From the NCBI RefSeq assembly GCF_001641695.1, contig NZ_LSEF01000028.1, forward strand, positions 38,122 to 102,121: DNA of 64,000 nt. Direction: 5' to 3'. Each line of letters opens with the position of its first letter. The first letter of the stretch is position 1. The position numbers and the translations under genes are program-made. The notes under the pieces were generated by a model, which was not told the DNA's origin, made no database searches, and was given only the letters and a program-made list of their open reading frames with translations. This document shows, piece after piece, positions 42,635 through 52,364 of this stretch. The DNA comes from Bradyrhizobium neotropicale. GTDB taxonomy: Bacteria; Pseudomonadota; Alphaproteobacteria; Rhizobiales; Xanthobacteraceae.

Positions 42635-42846
42635 TGATGATGTCCCCAGTCGAAAGTCGAAATTCTTTGCTGGCAATACCGCAATAAGCCGGACAGGGCA
42701 ACGGCACGGACGCGCGGTTTTCCGGCAAATGGGCTCATTTGGAATCCCGATTATCGCGGATCCAGCGGGTCGGACAGCATTCGCTGAACGGCGGTTCAAC
42801 GAATGCTTTGCCCCGGCCCTGCTCTAAATTCAGGCACCTTCGCCGC

Positions 42847-44727
42847 TCAGCCCATGGCCTCCAGCTCGTCGATCATGCCCGCAATGACCGAGAGCCCGCC
42901 GTCCCAGAACTTCGGGTCCTTGGCGTCAAGCCCGAACGGGCGCAGCAGCTCGGAATAGTGCTTGGTGCCGCCAGCGGCGAGCATGTCGAGGTAGCGCTCG
43001 GCAAAGCCCTCGGCGGCGTCCTCGTAGACGGCATAGAGCGAGTTCACGAGGCAATCGCCGAAGGCATAGGCGTAGACGTAGAACGGCGAATGGATGAAGT
43101 GCGGGATGTACATCCAGTAGTTCTCGTAGCCCGCCTTGATCTCGATCGCCGGCCCGAGGCTCTCGCCTTGCACCGACAGCCAGATCTCGCCGAGCCGCGT
43201 CGCGGTAAGCTCGCCGTTCTTGCGCTCGGTGTGCACGGCACGCTCGAAGGAATAGAACGCGATCTGCCGTACTACGGTATTGATCATGTCCTCGACCTTG
43301 CCGGCGAGCAGCGCCTGGCGCTGCTTCGGGCTCTTGGTCTGCGCCAAGAGCCGCTTGAAGGTCAGCATCTCGCCGAACACGCTCGCAGTCTCCGCCAGCG
43401 TCAGCGGCGTCGGCGCCATCAGCGCGCCGTTCCTGGCCGCCAGCACCTGGTGCACGCCATGGCCGAGTTCATGGGCGAGCGTCATGACGTCGCGCGGCTT
43501 ACCCTGGTAGTTCATCAGCACGTAAGGATGCGCAGACGGCGTGGTCGGATGCGAGAAGGCGCCGGGCGCCTTGCCCGGGCGCACCGGTGCATCGATCCAG
43601 CGGTCGGTGAAGAAGCGCTCGGCGATCTCGGCCATATCAGGCGAGAAGCCGCGATAGGCCGTCAGCACCATGTTCCGGGCGTCGGGCCAGCCGATGGTGT
43701 CGGTCGCGGCAAAGGGCAGCGGCGCGTTGCGGTCCCAATAGGCCAGCCGCTTCTTCCTGAACCAGCGCGCCTTCAGCGCGTAGTAGCGATGCGACAGCTT
43801 TGGATAGGCCGCGCGCACCGAGGCGACCAGCGCATCCACCACCTCGCGCTCGACCCGGTTGTTCAGATGCCGGGAATCCGCGACGTCCTGGAAGCCGCGC
43901 CAGCGGTCGGAGATGTCCTTGTCCTTGGCGAGCGTGTTGGTGATCAGCGCAAAGGTGCGCTCGTTTGCTTTGAAGGTCTTTGCCAGCGCCTCCGCGGCGG
44001 TCTTGCGCTTGGCGCCGTCGCGGTCCTGCAGCAGATTCAGCGTCGGCTCGATCGCGAGCTCCTTGGAGCCGACCTTGAAACGCAGGCCCGAAATGGTCTG
44101 GTCGAACAGCCTGTTCCAGGCGGAGTAACCGGTCTGCGCCTTCTCCAGAAAGAGCTGCTCCAGCTTGTCCTCAAGCTGATACGGTTTCTCCTTGCGCAAA
44201 TCCTCGATCCAGGGACGATAATGCGCGAGCTCCACCGTCTGCATCGCGGAGGTCAAAAGATCGTCATCGATCCGGTTGAGCTCGAGCGCGAAAAACAACA
44301 GATGGGTGGACGCCGCTGTCAGGCGCTCGGACACATCGCCGTAAAACTTTGAAATCTCGGGATCAACGCTGTCGCCGGCGTGAACGAGGCCGGCATAGGA
44401 GCCGAGGCGGCCGGCGAGATCGTCAATTGCCTCATAGCGTCGCACGGCCTCGGCGAGCCATTTTCCGCCATCTTCGTTTGCTGTGCCTGTAGCGAGCTTG
44501 CCCTTGTAGTCCGTCTCAAACGCGACGCAATCGGCATCCATCTTTTCGAGATCACGCGCCACGTCCGGCGCATCGATCCCGGAATAGAGATCGGCGAGGT
44601 TCCATTCCGGAAGCTTTCCGGTTTTGCTTGCAGACTTGCCGGAGGGTTTGGCTTTGGCGGCGGCTTTTTTGGTGTTCGGCTTGCGGAGAGCGGGCATGCT
44701 ACGAGTGGGCTTGGAGCGCGAAGTCAT
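42847..44727 (-). CDS. pepF: M3-family oligoendopeptidase F
   Basis: 626-residue cytoplasmic zinc metallopeptidase that cuts medium-size peptides. The zinc motif HELGH is in MTLAHELGHGVHQVL near residue 417, with the third ligand Glu in TLAETASVFGEML downstream. The N terminus has an Ala/Lys-rich extension of about 35 residues before the conserved LPEWNLADLYSGI. HFIHSPFYVYAYAFGDCLVNSLYAVY near residue 545 is typical of PepF/M3B. Single gene. Confidence 0.93.
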   Translation of the reverse strand: MTSRSKPTRSMPALRKPNTKKAAAKAKPSGKSASKTGKLPEWNLADLYSGIDAPDVARDLEKMDADCVAFETDYKGKLATGTANEDGGKWLAEAVRRYEAIDDLAGRLGSYAGLVHAGDSVDPEISKFYGDVSERLTAASTHLLFFALELNRIDDDLLTSAMQTVELAHYRPWIEDLRKEKPYQLEDKLEQLFLEKAQTGYSAWNRLFDQTISGLRFKVGSKELAIEPTLNLLQDRDGAKRKTAAEALAKTFKANERTFALITNTLAKDKDISDRWRGFQDVADSRHLNNRVEREVVDALVASVRAAYPKLSHRYYALKARWFRKKRLAYWDRNAPLPFAATDTIGWPDARNMVLTAYRGFSPDMAEIAERFFTDRWIDAPVRPGKAPGAFSHPTTPSAHPYVLMNYQGKPRDVMTLAHELGHGVHQVLAARNGALMAPTPLTLAETASVFGEMLTFKRLLAQTKSPKQRQALLAGKVEDMINTVVRQIAFYSFERAVHTERKNGELTATRLGEIWLSVQGESLGPAIEIKAGYENYWMYIPHFIHSPFYVYAYAFGDCLVNSLYAVYEDAAEGFAERYLDMLAAGGTKHYSELLRPFGLDAKDPKFWDGGLSVIAGMIDELEAMG

Positions 44728-44851
44728 TGTGCTGGAAACCTGTGTTCAACGATCGCAAAGAGCGGGGTCATCAAGGTTTAAGAGTGCGTTAATCGGCTTC
44801 GGCCAGAGTGACCCGATTCGAGACAGATAGTTGTAGCGTGCGGGGAACACC

Positions 44852-46348
44852 ATGGCTGCCAGTATTTTGATCGCCGATGACGACGCCGTGGCACGCCGTC
44901 TGGTCGAGAACATGGTGCAGAAATGCGGCTATGAAACGATCGTCGTGGATTCCGGCGACGCCGCGATTGCCACCCTCACCGCGCCCGACGCACCGGCCAT
45001 CGACGCCGTCATCCTCGATCTCGTGATGCCCGGCCTCGACGGCATGGGCGCGCTGGCGAAAATCCGCGAGGCGGGCCTCAGCGTACCCGTGATCGTGCAG
45101 ACCGCCCATGGCGGCATCGACAATGTGATCTCGGCGATGCGCGCAGGCGCCGCCGATTTCGTGGTCAAGCCGGTCGGCGTGGAGCGGCTGCAAGTCTCCC
45201 TGCGCAACGCGCTCAATACCTCGGCGCTCAAGGGCGAATTGCAGCGCATCCGCCACAGCCGCGAAGGACGTCTGACCTTCTCCGACATCATCACGCGCGC
45301 CGATGCGATGGCGGGCGTGATGCGCGCCGCGCAGAAGGCGGCCAACTCCTCCATTCCCGTGCTGATCGAAGGCGAGTCCGGCGTCGGCAAGGAGATGTTC
45401 GCGCGCGCCATCCATGGCAGCGGCGAACGCAAGGCAAAGCCTTTCGTCGCGGTCAATTGCGGCGCTATTCCCGACAATCTCGTCGAGTCGATCCTGTTCG
45501 GTCACGAGAAGGGCGCCTTCACCGGCGCAACCGAGCGGCACATGGGCAAGTTCGTCGAGGCCCATGGCGGCACGCTGTTTCTGGACGAGGTCAGCGAGCT
45601 GCCGTTGACCGCGCAGGTCAAGCTCTTGCGCGCGCTGCAGGAAGGCGCAGTGGAGGCGGTCGGTGGTCGCAAGCCCGTCAAGGTCGATGTCCGCATCGTC
45701 TCCGCGACCAACCGCAGGCTCCTGGAGCGGGTGAAGCAGGGTCATTTTCGCGAAGACCTGTTCTATCGCCTGCACGTGCTGCCGCTGACGATCCCGTCGC
45801 TGCGCGCACGGCGCGAGGATATCCCGCATCTGCTCCGGCATTTCCTGGCGCGGTTTGCCGCCGAGGAAAACCGCCCGATCAACGGCATCAGCGGCGAGGC
45901 GATGGCGCATCTGGCGCAGCTCGACTGGCCCGGCAACATCCGCCAGCTCGAGAACGCGGTTTATCGCGCGGTGGTGATGAGCGAGGGCGACCAGCTCGGC
46001 CTCGGCGATTTCCCCCTGCTCAATTCGCATCCCCATCCCGCAAACGACATTCCAACCGCGCCGCTGATGCTCGAGCCGATCGCGGCGCCCTCGCTGGTTT
46101 CGGGTAATGAAATACCGATCGCGCCCCTGCCGGCGACGGGAAGCCTGACCATGCTGACCGCAACCGGCGACGTGCGGCCGCTGGAAGACATGGAGAACGA
46201 AATCATCCGCTTCGCGATCTCGCATTATCGCGGACAGATGTCGGAAGTTGCTCGCCGCCTCAAAATCGGCCGTTCCACGCTCTACCGCAAACTCGACGAA
46301 GCCGGCGTTCAAGGGCACGGCGGGAAAAGCGGCGAGGAGACGCACTGA
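44852..46348 (+). CDS. Sigma-54-dependent response regulator (NtrC family)
   Basis: 498-residue activator. Receiver domain (about 1-120) with phosphoacceptor D56 (VILDLVMPG), D9-D11 and K (VVKPV); AAA+ domain (about 148-380) with Walker A EGESGVGKE, sigma-54 contact motif EKGAFTGAT and Walker B GGTLFLDEV, then a Pro/Ala linker; C-terminal Fis-type helix-turn-helix GQMSEVARRLKIGRSTLYRKLDE. The full NtrC layout suggests it is active. No partner histidine kinase is adjacent, and its target genes cannot be told from the sequence. Divergent from pepF. Confidence 0.93.
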   Translation: MAASILIADDDAVARRLVENMVQKCGYETIVVDSGDAAIATLTAPDAPAIDAVILDLVMPGLDGMGALAKIREAGLSVPVIVQTAHGGIDNVISAMRAGAADFVVKPVGVERLQVSLRNALNTSALKGELQRIRHSREGRLTFSDIITRADAMAGVMRAAQKAANSSIPVLIEGESGVGKEMFARAIHGSGERKAKPFVAVNCGAIPDNLVESILFGHEKGAFTGATERHMGKFVEAHGGTLFLDEVSELPLTAQVKLLRALQEGAVEAVGGRKPVKVDVRIVSATNRRLLERVKQGHFREDLFYRLHVLPLTIPSLRARREDIPHLLRHFLARFAAEENRPINGISGEAMAHLAQLDWPGNIRQLENAVYRAVVMSEGDQLGLGDFPLLNSHPHPANDIPTAPLMLEPIAAPSLVSGNEIPIAPLPATGSLTMLTATGDVRPLEDMENEIIRFAISHYRGQMSEVARRLKIGRSTLYRKLDEAGVQGHGGKSGEETH

Positions 46349-46694
46349 GCAGCGCCTGCGAATGGCGGTTTGCCTGACGCCCCAATTTGGCCGCAAGCCC
46401 TTCGGTTTACGGAGTTTTCGACCGCGGCGCGAACCGTGACTTGGAAGTGACAGACAAAGGGAAAAGCGCTTGGCAGAAGCGCACAATCCGTTGCCAAGAG
46501 GCTTCCTTGAAGTCAGTTTGTCGTGAGTTGTCCCGGGTGGCGCTGGCTGCAAAAACGGGGCCTGTATATCGTCTGCGTAAGAATCGTTGCGTGCAGGCGT
46601 GCAACTTTCGAGAAGCCGGCACGATTAGCCGAAGCTCATAAGACGATAACGAAGCTGTTCCATGAGGGACAGTTCACCCAAGGGGTGCGACACA
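46349..46694. other. Intergenic region before the L,D-transpeptidase gene
   Basis: 346 bp of lower GC and without supported coding frames. It includes AAGGGG at 46680 as ribosome site for the gene at 46695. A TTGGCAG-N-GCGCA stretch near 46470 is not a convincing sigma-54 promoter. I see no repeat or box. Confidence 0.5.
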
Positions 46695-48911
46695 ATGCTT
46701 GACTGCTTGAACCACCGTCGAGGCTTTGACCGCGTGCTGATGACGGTCACGGCGACCTTCCTCACGGTGTCGGCCACTTCGGCGCTGGCGCAGGACCAGG
46801 CGCGCAGCAGCGCCGCCGAGCTCGCGATCGAAGCCGCGATCCCGCGCCCGGAGCCCGCAAACGTCCCGCCCCCGACCGCCGCCGACATCAAGCTCGATAC
46901 CACGGTAACCGTTCAGGACCCCGCCAAGGAAGCTGCGAAGACAGAGGCCGCCGCGCCCGCACCCGAGAAGGTCGAGGCCAAGCCCGCCGACGTCGCCACC
47001 ACGCCCGCGGCTGACGCGCCGAAGAACGAGACTGCCAAGACGGAGCCCGTCAAATCTGAACCAGCCAAGGCGGACACTGCGACCGCAACGCCGATCGCTC
47101 CCGCCGCACCTGCGGCCGCGGCAGCGACCCCGGCCGAACCGCCCAAGGACGTCGCCAAGGAGCCGGCCCCAGAGCCCGTGAAGGCCGCGAGCAACGTTCC
47201 TGCCGCGGACCAGCCGGTCGCCGACAAGCTCAAGGACATGATCGGCGCCAAGTCCTCGCGCTATTTCGATCGCAAGAATGAACGTGCCGCCGTCGAGAAG
47301 TTTTACGGCGCGCGCGAGTTCGCGCCGGTCTGGACCCAGGCAGGCGCCCTCACCGCTGCGGGCAAGGGCGTGATCTCGCGGCTGAAGGATGCGGCCTCCG
47401 ACGGCCTCAATCCCGCCGATTACCCGGTGCCGGATTTCACTGCGGCCACGACGCCCGATGCGCTCGCCGAGGCCGAGCTGAAGCTCACCGCCAGCATGCT
47501 CGACTATGCGCGCCAGGCGCAGAGCGGCCGGATGCACTGGTCGCAGGTCAGCGCCGACATCCTCTATCCCGAGCACCCGACCGATCCGAACGAGGTGCTG
47601 ACCAAGATCACTACCTCGGCCGACGCCTCCGCGGCGCTCGACAGCTACAACCCGCCGCAGAAGCTCTACAAGGAGCTGAAGGCGAAGCTCGCGCAGCTGC
47701 GCGGCCAGGGCGACGGCCCGGTGATCGAGATCACTGACGGGCCTGCGCTGAAATACACCCCGGCCCGCGGCAAGAAGCAGGCTGAGGTCGTGGTGGAAGA
47801 TCCGCGCGTGCCGCAGCTCCGTGCCAAGCTCGGCATCACCGAGAACGCCAACGACACCCGCTACGACGCAACCGTCGCGGAAGCCGTGCGCAAATTCCAG
47901 GACGGCGCCGATCTCAAGGCCACCGGCATCCTCGACGACAGGACGGTCAGGGCGCTGAACAGCCCGAAGCGCGACAGGCAGATCGACACGGTGCTGGTGA
48001 ACATGGAGCGCTGGCGCTGGCTGCCGCGCGACCTCGGCGCCCCTTCGCTCGGCGACGCCTATGTCATCCTCAACATCCCCGACTACACGCTGAAGGTGAT
48101 GCAGCGCGGCCAGCAGGTCTGGACCACCCGCGTCGTCACCGGCAAGCCCGGCACGCATGCGACCCCGCTGCTCAGCGAGACGATGAAGTACATCACGGTC
48201 AACCCGACCTGGAACGTGCCGCCGTCGATCGTCTACAACGAATATTTGCCGGCGCTTCAGCAGGATCCGACCGTGCTTCAGCGCATGGGCCTGCGCCTCG
48301 AACAGAACCGCGACGGCTCCGTACACATCTCGCAGCCGCCGGGTGAAGCCAACGCGCTCGGCCGCGTCCGCTTCAACTTCCCGAACAAGTTCCTGGTCTA
48401 TCAGCACGACACGCCGGACAAGTACCTGTTCGCCAAGGAAGAGCGCGCCTACAGCCATGGCTGCATGCGGGTCCAGAATCCGGATCAATACGCCTCGGTG
48501 CTGCTCAACATCACGATGCCGAACGAGCATTACACGCCGGAGCGAATCCGCAGCATGTACGGCTCGAGCGAGGTCGACCTGAAATTCCCGACGCCGGTCC
48601 CGGTCAACATCACCTACCAGACCGCGTTCGTGGACGACGCCGGCAAGCTGCAAATCCGCAAGGACGTGTATGGCCGCGATGCGACCATGATCAACATCCT
48701 GAAGAACAACCGCGGCAAGGATCTCGAGAACGTCGTCGCTCATGCCCAGCCGAGCTACTCGCGCCCGGCAACGACGCTGCCGTCCGGTGTGGCAGTGGCC
48801 AACAGCGGCTTCTCCTCGTCCGGCCCCTCTTTCTTCGAGCGGCTGTTCGGCGCGCCGACCCCGCCGCCGGCTCCGGTCGGCCGCAGGCCGCAGCGGGTGT
48901 TTACCCGCTGA
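46695..48911 (+). CDS. L,D-transpeptidase (YcbB-like) with Pro/Ala-rich linker
   Basis: 738-residue exported enzyme predicted to form 3-3 cross-links in peptidoglycan. The signal peptide ends SATSALAQ. A long Ala/Pro/Lys region follows (about 30-180), then the YcbB N-terminal scaffold (FYGAREFAPVWTQAGALTAAGKGVI), a PG_binding_1 domain (VAEAVRKFQDGADLKATGILDDRTVRALN) and the YkuD catalytic domain with the active-site YSHGCMRVQNP near residue 588. ATG 46695 is chosen for the AAGGGG nine bases upstream; ATG 46662 is an alternative. Single gene. Confidence 0.9.
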   Translation: MLDCLNHRRGFDRVLMTVTATFLTVSATSALAQDQARSSAAELAIEAAIPRPEPANVPPPTAADIKLDTTVTVQDPAKEAAKTEAAAPAPEKVEAKPADVATTPAADAPKNETAKTEPVKSEPAKADTATATPIAPAAPAAAAATPAEPPKDVAKEPAPEPVKAASNVPAADQPVADKLKDMIGAKSSRYFDRKNERAAVEKFYGAREFAPVWTQAGALTAAGKGVISRLKDAASDGLNPADYPVPDFTAATTPDALAEAELKLTASMLDYARQAQSGRMHWSQVSADILYPEHPTDPNEVLTKITTSADASAALDSYNPPQKLYKELKAKLAQLRGQGDGPVIEITDGPALKYTPARGKKQAEVVVEDPRVPQLRAKLGITENANDTRYDATVAEAVRKFQDGADLKATGILDDRTVRALNSPKRDRQIDTVLVNMERWRWLPRDLGAPSLGDAYVILNIPDYTLKVMQRGQQVWTTRVVTGKPGTHATPLLSETMKYITVNPTWNVPPSIVYNEYLPALQQDPTVLQRMGLRLEQNRDGSVHISQPPGEANALGRVRFNFPNKFLVYQHDTPDKYLFAKEERAYSHGCMRVQNPDQYASVLLNITMPNEHYTPERIRSMYGSSEVDLKFPTPVPVNITYQTAFVDDAGKLQIRKDVYGRDATMINILKNNRGKDLENVVAHAQPSYSRPATTLPSGVAVANSGFSSSGPSFFERLFGAPTPPPAPVGRRPQRVFTR

Positions 48912-49183
48912 GCCATTCTCAGCCATCATTTCTTGAAATTCTTCAATGAAATCAGCGATCTCGACCCGTGGTCGGGATCGCTTAACGTTAACCATTCTCT
49001 CGCCCGAGGCCGGGCAGCGGGCGTTTTTTCGCCACAGTCAACCGTTTAGGTTTGTATTGTGACTTGGTTTGGGGGCGGGAAGGTACACCTCGAATTAACC
49101 TTCTCGCTTTAAGAAAGCGTTCATCCTCTTTCGCGCGCTAGCGGGGTTGGCGGGAGAGTCCATTTTGAACGCTCGTCGACTGG

Positions 49184-50803
49184 GTGGGCTCATACGTGCT
49201 GGCTGGTTTCGCACGCAAAATTTCTGCGGTGTCGTTGTCCCATGCGGGGTTGAAGGCCGGATCCAGGATCGGCCTCGCCGCGCTGGTGCTGCTTGCCGCC
49301 GCCGGCTCGGTGCATGACGCCGCGGCACTGAACGAAACCCACACGCTCTCCTTCCACCACACCCATTCCGGCGAAGATCTCACCGTCACCTTCAAGCGCG
49401 ACGGACGCTATGACGAAGCGGCGCTGAAGCAGCTCAACCACTTCCTGCGCGACTGGCGTACCCAGGACGAGACGGTCATGGACCGTCACCTCTTCGACAT
49501 CCTCTGGGAAGTCTATCGCGACGTCGACGCCAAGCAGCCGATCCAGATCATCTCCTCCTACCGCTCCCCCGCCACCAACGCCATGCTCCGCCGCCGCTCC
49601 TCGGGCGTCGCGCGCTTCAGCCAGCACATGCTGGGACATGCGATGGATTTCTACATTCCGGGCGTGCCGCTGGAGCAGATCCGCTTCGCCGGCCTGCGCC
49701 TGCAGCGCGGCGGCGTCGGCTTCTATCCGACCTCCGGCTCGCCCTTCGTGCATCTCGACACCGGCAGCATCCGGCACTGGCCGCGCATGACGCATGATCA
49801 GCTCGCGCGCGTCTTCCCCGACGGCCGCACGGTCCACGTTCCGACCGACGGCGTGCCGCTGAAGGGTTATGAGCTCGCCAAGGCCGACATTGAGCGGCGC
49901 GGCAGCGGCGATGACGCCGCGAGCAAGCCGAACTTCTTTGCCGCCCTGTTCAGGAGCAAGTCCGCTCCGAGCAGCAGCGAGGAGGATGACGAGGGCGCGC
50001 CCGTTGCGAGCGGGAAGCCGGCGGCCCCGACCGCGGTCGCCGCCGCGGCGAAGCCGGCCGATCCGGTGCCGACGCCTCGCGCCAAGCCGCAGGTGCCCGC
50101 AGCGCTCCAGCTCGCCTCGGCCGATGTGCAGGCCGTTGCGCCGCCGAAGCCGAAGCCTGCACCGGTCGCCGACAAACCGGCTGACGCCAAGCCAGCTGAC
50201 AAGCCCGAAACACCGGCCGACATCATCAATGCCCGCGGCTTCTGGGATATTCCGGCGACGCCGCAACAGGCGACCCCGGCCCAGGTCGCCGCGCTGAAGG
50301 CGCGCCAGGCGCTCGCCGCCGCGACCGACCCGCAGCCGACCGCGAGCGTCTCCTCAGCCGCCTATCAGGCACTGGCCTATGCGCCGGCCGCCGCCTCCCC
50401 GGTCGACCGCGCCAACGTCGTTGCCGCCTCGGCGCCTATCCCGCGCACGAGCCGCCCGGCCTCCCGCAACCTCGCGCAGGCGACGGAAATCAACACGGTC
50501 GTGGCCAAGGGCGCCCAGGGCGCGGTCGCGACCTCGAGCCGCCTCTCCGCGGCCAAGGGCGAGAGCCTCTGGCTCAAGATCGTGATGCTGTCGCCGAGCG
50601 CCAGCCGCGCAATGTCGGTGACGCTGATGGGCGAGATCGACATGGCCGCGATGCGCGCCTACTTCATCAAGCCGCAGGCCGTGATCGCGATGGGCTTCAC
50701 CGATGATCCGATGCTGGGAATGTCCTGCGACAGTTTTTCGGGTAGCGCCACCGCGAAGCTCGATATGACGTCCTTCGTCATGCGCACCGCCACGCTGCGC
50801 TGA
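49184..50803 (+). CDS. DUF882 (YcbK-like, peptidase M15 fold) exported protein
   Basis: 539-residue exported protein. After a signal-like region (GLAALVLLAAAGSVHDAAAL), it has the DUF882/YcbK domain (about residues 55-190): SYRSPATNAMLRRRSSG, FSQHMLGHAMDFYIPGVPL and GVGFYPTSGSPFVHLDTG, with His/Asp/His zinc ligands as in M15 DD-carboxypeptidase-fold proteins. A long Ala/Pro linker and a ~110-residue C-terminal region of unknown type follow. The GTG start at 49184 is uncertain: the best ribosome site (GGGAGAG at 49152) is too far and points to a TTG in another frame. Its place after an L,D-transpeptidase suggests a cell-wall role. Confidence 0.82.
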   Translation: MGSYVLAGFARKISAVSLSHAGLKAGSRIGLAALVLLAAAGSVHDAAALNETHTLSFHHTHSGEDLTVTFKRDGRYDEAALKQLNHFLRDWRTQDETVMDRHLFDILWEVYRDVDAKQPIQIISSYRSPATNAMLRRRSSGVARFSQHMLGHAMDFYIPGVPLEQIRFAGLRLQRGGVGFYPTSGSPFVHLDTGSIRHWPRMTHDQLARVFPDGRTVHVPTDGVPLKGYELAKADIERRGSGDDAASKPNFFAALFRSKSAPSSSEEDDEGAPVASGKPAAPTAVAAAAKPADPVPTPRAKPQVPAALQLASADVQAVAPPKPKPAPVADKPADAKPADKPETPADIINARGFWDIPATPQQATPAQVAALKARQALAAATDPQPTASVSSAAYQALAYAPAAASPVDRANVVAASAPIPRTSRPASRNLAQATEINTVVAKGAQGAVATSSRLSAAKGESLWLKIVMLSPSASRAMSVTLMGEIDMAAMRAYFIKPQAVIAMGFTDDPMLGMSCDSFSGSATAKLDMTSFVMRTATLR

Positions 50804-50813
50804 GGCGCAACTG

Positions 50814-51239
50814 CTATCGCGCTTTTCTGCCCCGCCGATCCAGATGATACGTCAGCGCCAGCGACAAGCAGATCGATAAAGGTTGCTTCGGCAGCGCGCC
50901 CGAGACGGGCAACAACAACGCCCGGGTCTGCCGATATTCGAACTGCTCCGCAAACCGTTCACGAAACGTGTCGACCAGCGTCGTCTTGCAGTTGAACAGG
51001 ATGGCGGCGAGCTCTGAGTCTTTCACGCGCCCGAGCCGGATCGTGCTGCCGCTGCCCGTCTCCTCGGTGAGATAGGCCGGCTCGCCCCATTTCAGCGCCT
51101 CGGTCAACCGGCCGACCTCTTCATGCGCCGCGGCGGTCGCAAAGATCAGCGCGCGCACCTGGAGCAGCCGCTTGCTGATCGGCGCCGGAAAGGCGTCGAA
51201 GGCACGGCCCACCTCGCGCGGCAGCGGCGGCGCAGTCAC
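50814..51239 (-). CDS. DUF1801 domain protein
   Basis: 141-residue protein with the DUF1801 fold (YdhG/YjbR-like): LTEALKWGEPAYLT near residue 46 and RLGRVKDSELAAILFNCKTTLVDTFRERF. Function unknown. The GTG at 51239 has GGGGAGAG upstream and begins right before the conserved region; the frame open further upstream runs into a palindromic repeat and is discarded. Confidence 0.8.
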   Translation of the reverse strand: MTAPPLPREVGRAFDAFPAPISKRLLQVRALIFATAAAHEEVGRLTEALKWGEPAYLTEETGSGSTIRLGRVKDSELAAILFNCKTTLVDTFRERFAEQFEYRQTRALLLPVSGALPKQPLSICLSLALTYHLDRRGRKAR

Positions 51240-51267
51240 GATATCTCTCCCCGGCCCAAAACTCAGG

Positions 51268-51388
51268 CGTCGTCCTGGCGCAAGCCAGGACCTAACCGCG
51301 GAATCTATCAATGAAGCGCGATGTCAGTCTCGCGGGACGACAGAATAAGCGTAGGCAATCCACCATCCTGGCTTTCGCCAGGACGACA
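51268..51388. repeat. CGTCGTCCTGGCG-family palindromic repeat
   Basis: Opens CGTCGTCCTGGCGCAAGCCAGGA and closes TCCTGGCTTTCGCCAGGACGAC, each arm itself palindromic. A common Bradyrhizobium intergenic element. It lies between the DUF1801 and gapR genes. Confidence 0.85.
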
Positions 51389-51396
51389 GCCAGCCC

Positions 51397-51669
51397 TCAG
51401 AGCATCCCCAGCGCCTGCATGTAGGTTTCGAGGATCGTCTCGGCCTCGGCGCGCTCGTTGGGATCCTGCTTGCGCAGGCGCACGATGGTGCGCAGCGCCT
51501 TCACGTCGTAGCCGTTGCCCTTGCTCTCGGCATAGACGTCGCGGATGTCGTCGGAGATCGCCTTCTTCTCTTCCTCCAGCCGCTCGATGCGCTCGATGAT
51601 GGATTTGAGCTGGTCCTTGGCAAATTTCGTCGCGGGTTCGTCGTCGCGGACGGCGGCGGAGGTGGCCAT
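51397..51669 (-). CDS. gapR: GapR-like DUF2312 nucleoid-associated protein
   Basis: 90-residue protein matching DUF2312/GapR along its length: [62 protein letters not shown] (broken here as seen at residues 16-78). In Caulobacter, GapR binds overtwisted AT-rich DNA ahead of replication and transcription forks and stimulates topoisomerases. The coiled-coil N terminus and basic middle are conserved. Single gene with a good ribosome site (GGGAGTACAAG context). Confidence 0.92.
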   Translation of the reverse strand: MATSAAVRDDEPATKFAKDQLKSIIERIERLEEEKKAISDDIRDVYAESKGNGYDVKALRTIVRLRKQDPNERAEAETILETYMQALGML

Positions 51670-51878
51670 CTTGTACTCCCAATGGAACTGGCAAAACGAG
51701 GTGACGCCGGCATGGTCACCGCGCGTGCTGCTTGACCCTTAGGGTTGGCGGCCCTCGCGTTCAAGGCAACAACGCAATCGTCCACAGCGCGCCCACATCT
51801 TCCTGCACAAGGACCAAGAAAGCCGTTGTGCTGCGCGCGACTCAGGCCGCACGCGTCGACGCCGAAGCCTGGACGGTC

Positions 51879-52181
51879 TTAATGACCGGGATGGACCTTC
51901 TTCATCGCTTCGAGTTGCTCTGGCGTGGCCGTACCCTGATATTTCGTCTTCCAGGTCTCGTAGGGCATGCCGTAGACGGCTTCGCGGCTCTCATCCTTGC
52001 TTAAGGCGACCCCTTGCGCGTCGGCCGCATCCTTGAGCCAGTTGGACAGGCAATTGCGGCAGAAGCCCGCGAGGTTCATCAGATCGATGTTCTGGACGTC
52101 GGTCCGCGTCCGCAAATGCTCGACCAGGCGCCGGAACGCTGCCGCCTCGAGCTCTGTTCTGGTTTTGTCGTCGATTGCCAT
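51879..52181 (-). CDS. DUF1244 domain protein
   Basis: 100-residue protein of the DUF1244 family (AFRRLVEHLRTRTDVQNIDLMNLAGFCRNCLSNWLKDAAD, then GMPYETWKTKYQGTATPEQ). The GFCRNCL motif carries two conserved cysteines. The family is widespread in proteobacteria with unknown function. ATG 52181 matches the usual length; 12 upstream codons are discarded. Confidence 0.9.
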   Translation of the reverse strand: MAIDDKTRTELEAAAFRRLVEHLRTRTDVQNIDLMNLAGFCRNCLSNWLKDAADAQGVALSKDESREAVYGMPYETWKTKYQGTATPEQLEAMKKVHPGH

Positions 52182-52364
52182 AGCTGGATCCCTTACCCTG
52201 CCCCGGTTGGCTCTCACCCCGGTGATTGGCTCACCCTTACGGGATCAGGTGGGGTCCTGTCACAGATTTTGCCATATCGCGGCGCAAACGGGCCATTGGG
52301 GCGGTCCGGCAGTTCCGGTCCCTCTACGCGAAATCGTCAACCATCTGATATAGCTTCCGCGACA

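Noticed and set aside
46465..46500. Possible sigma-54 promoter (TTGGCAG ... GCGCA) near the sigma-54 activator gene
   Set aside because: The GG/GC elements and spacing do not fit TGGCAC-N5-TTGCW.
46674..48995. 773-codon open frame on the minus strand
   Set aside because: Antisense to the L,D-transpeptidase, whose catalytic HGC motif and signal peptide are clear. The minus-strand product has no domain pattern.
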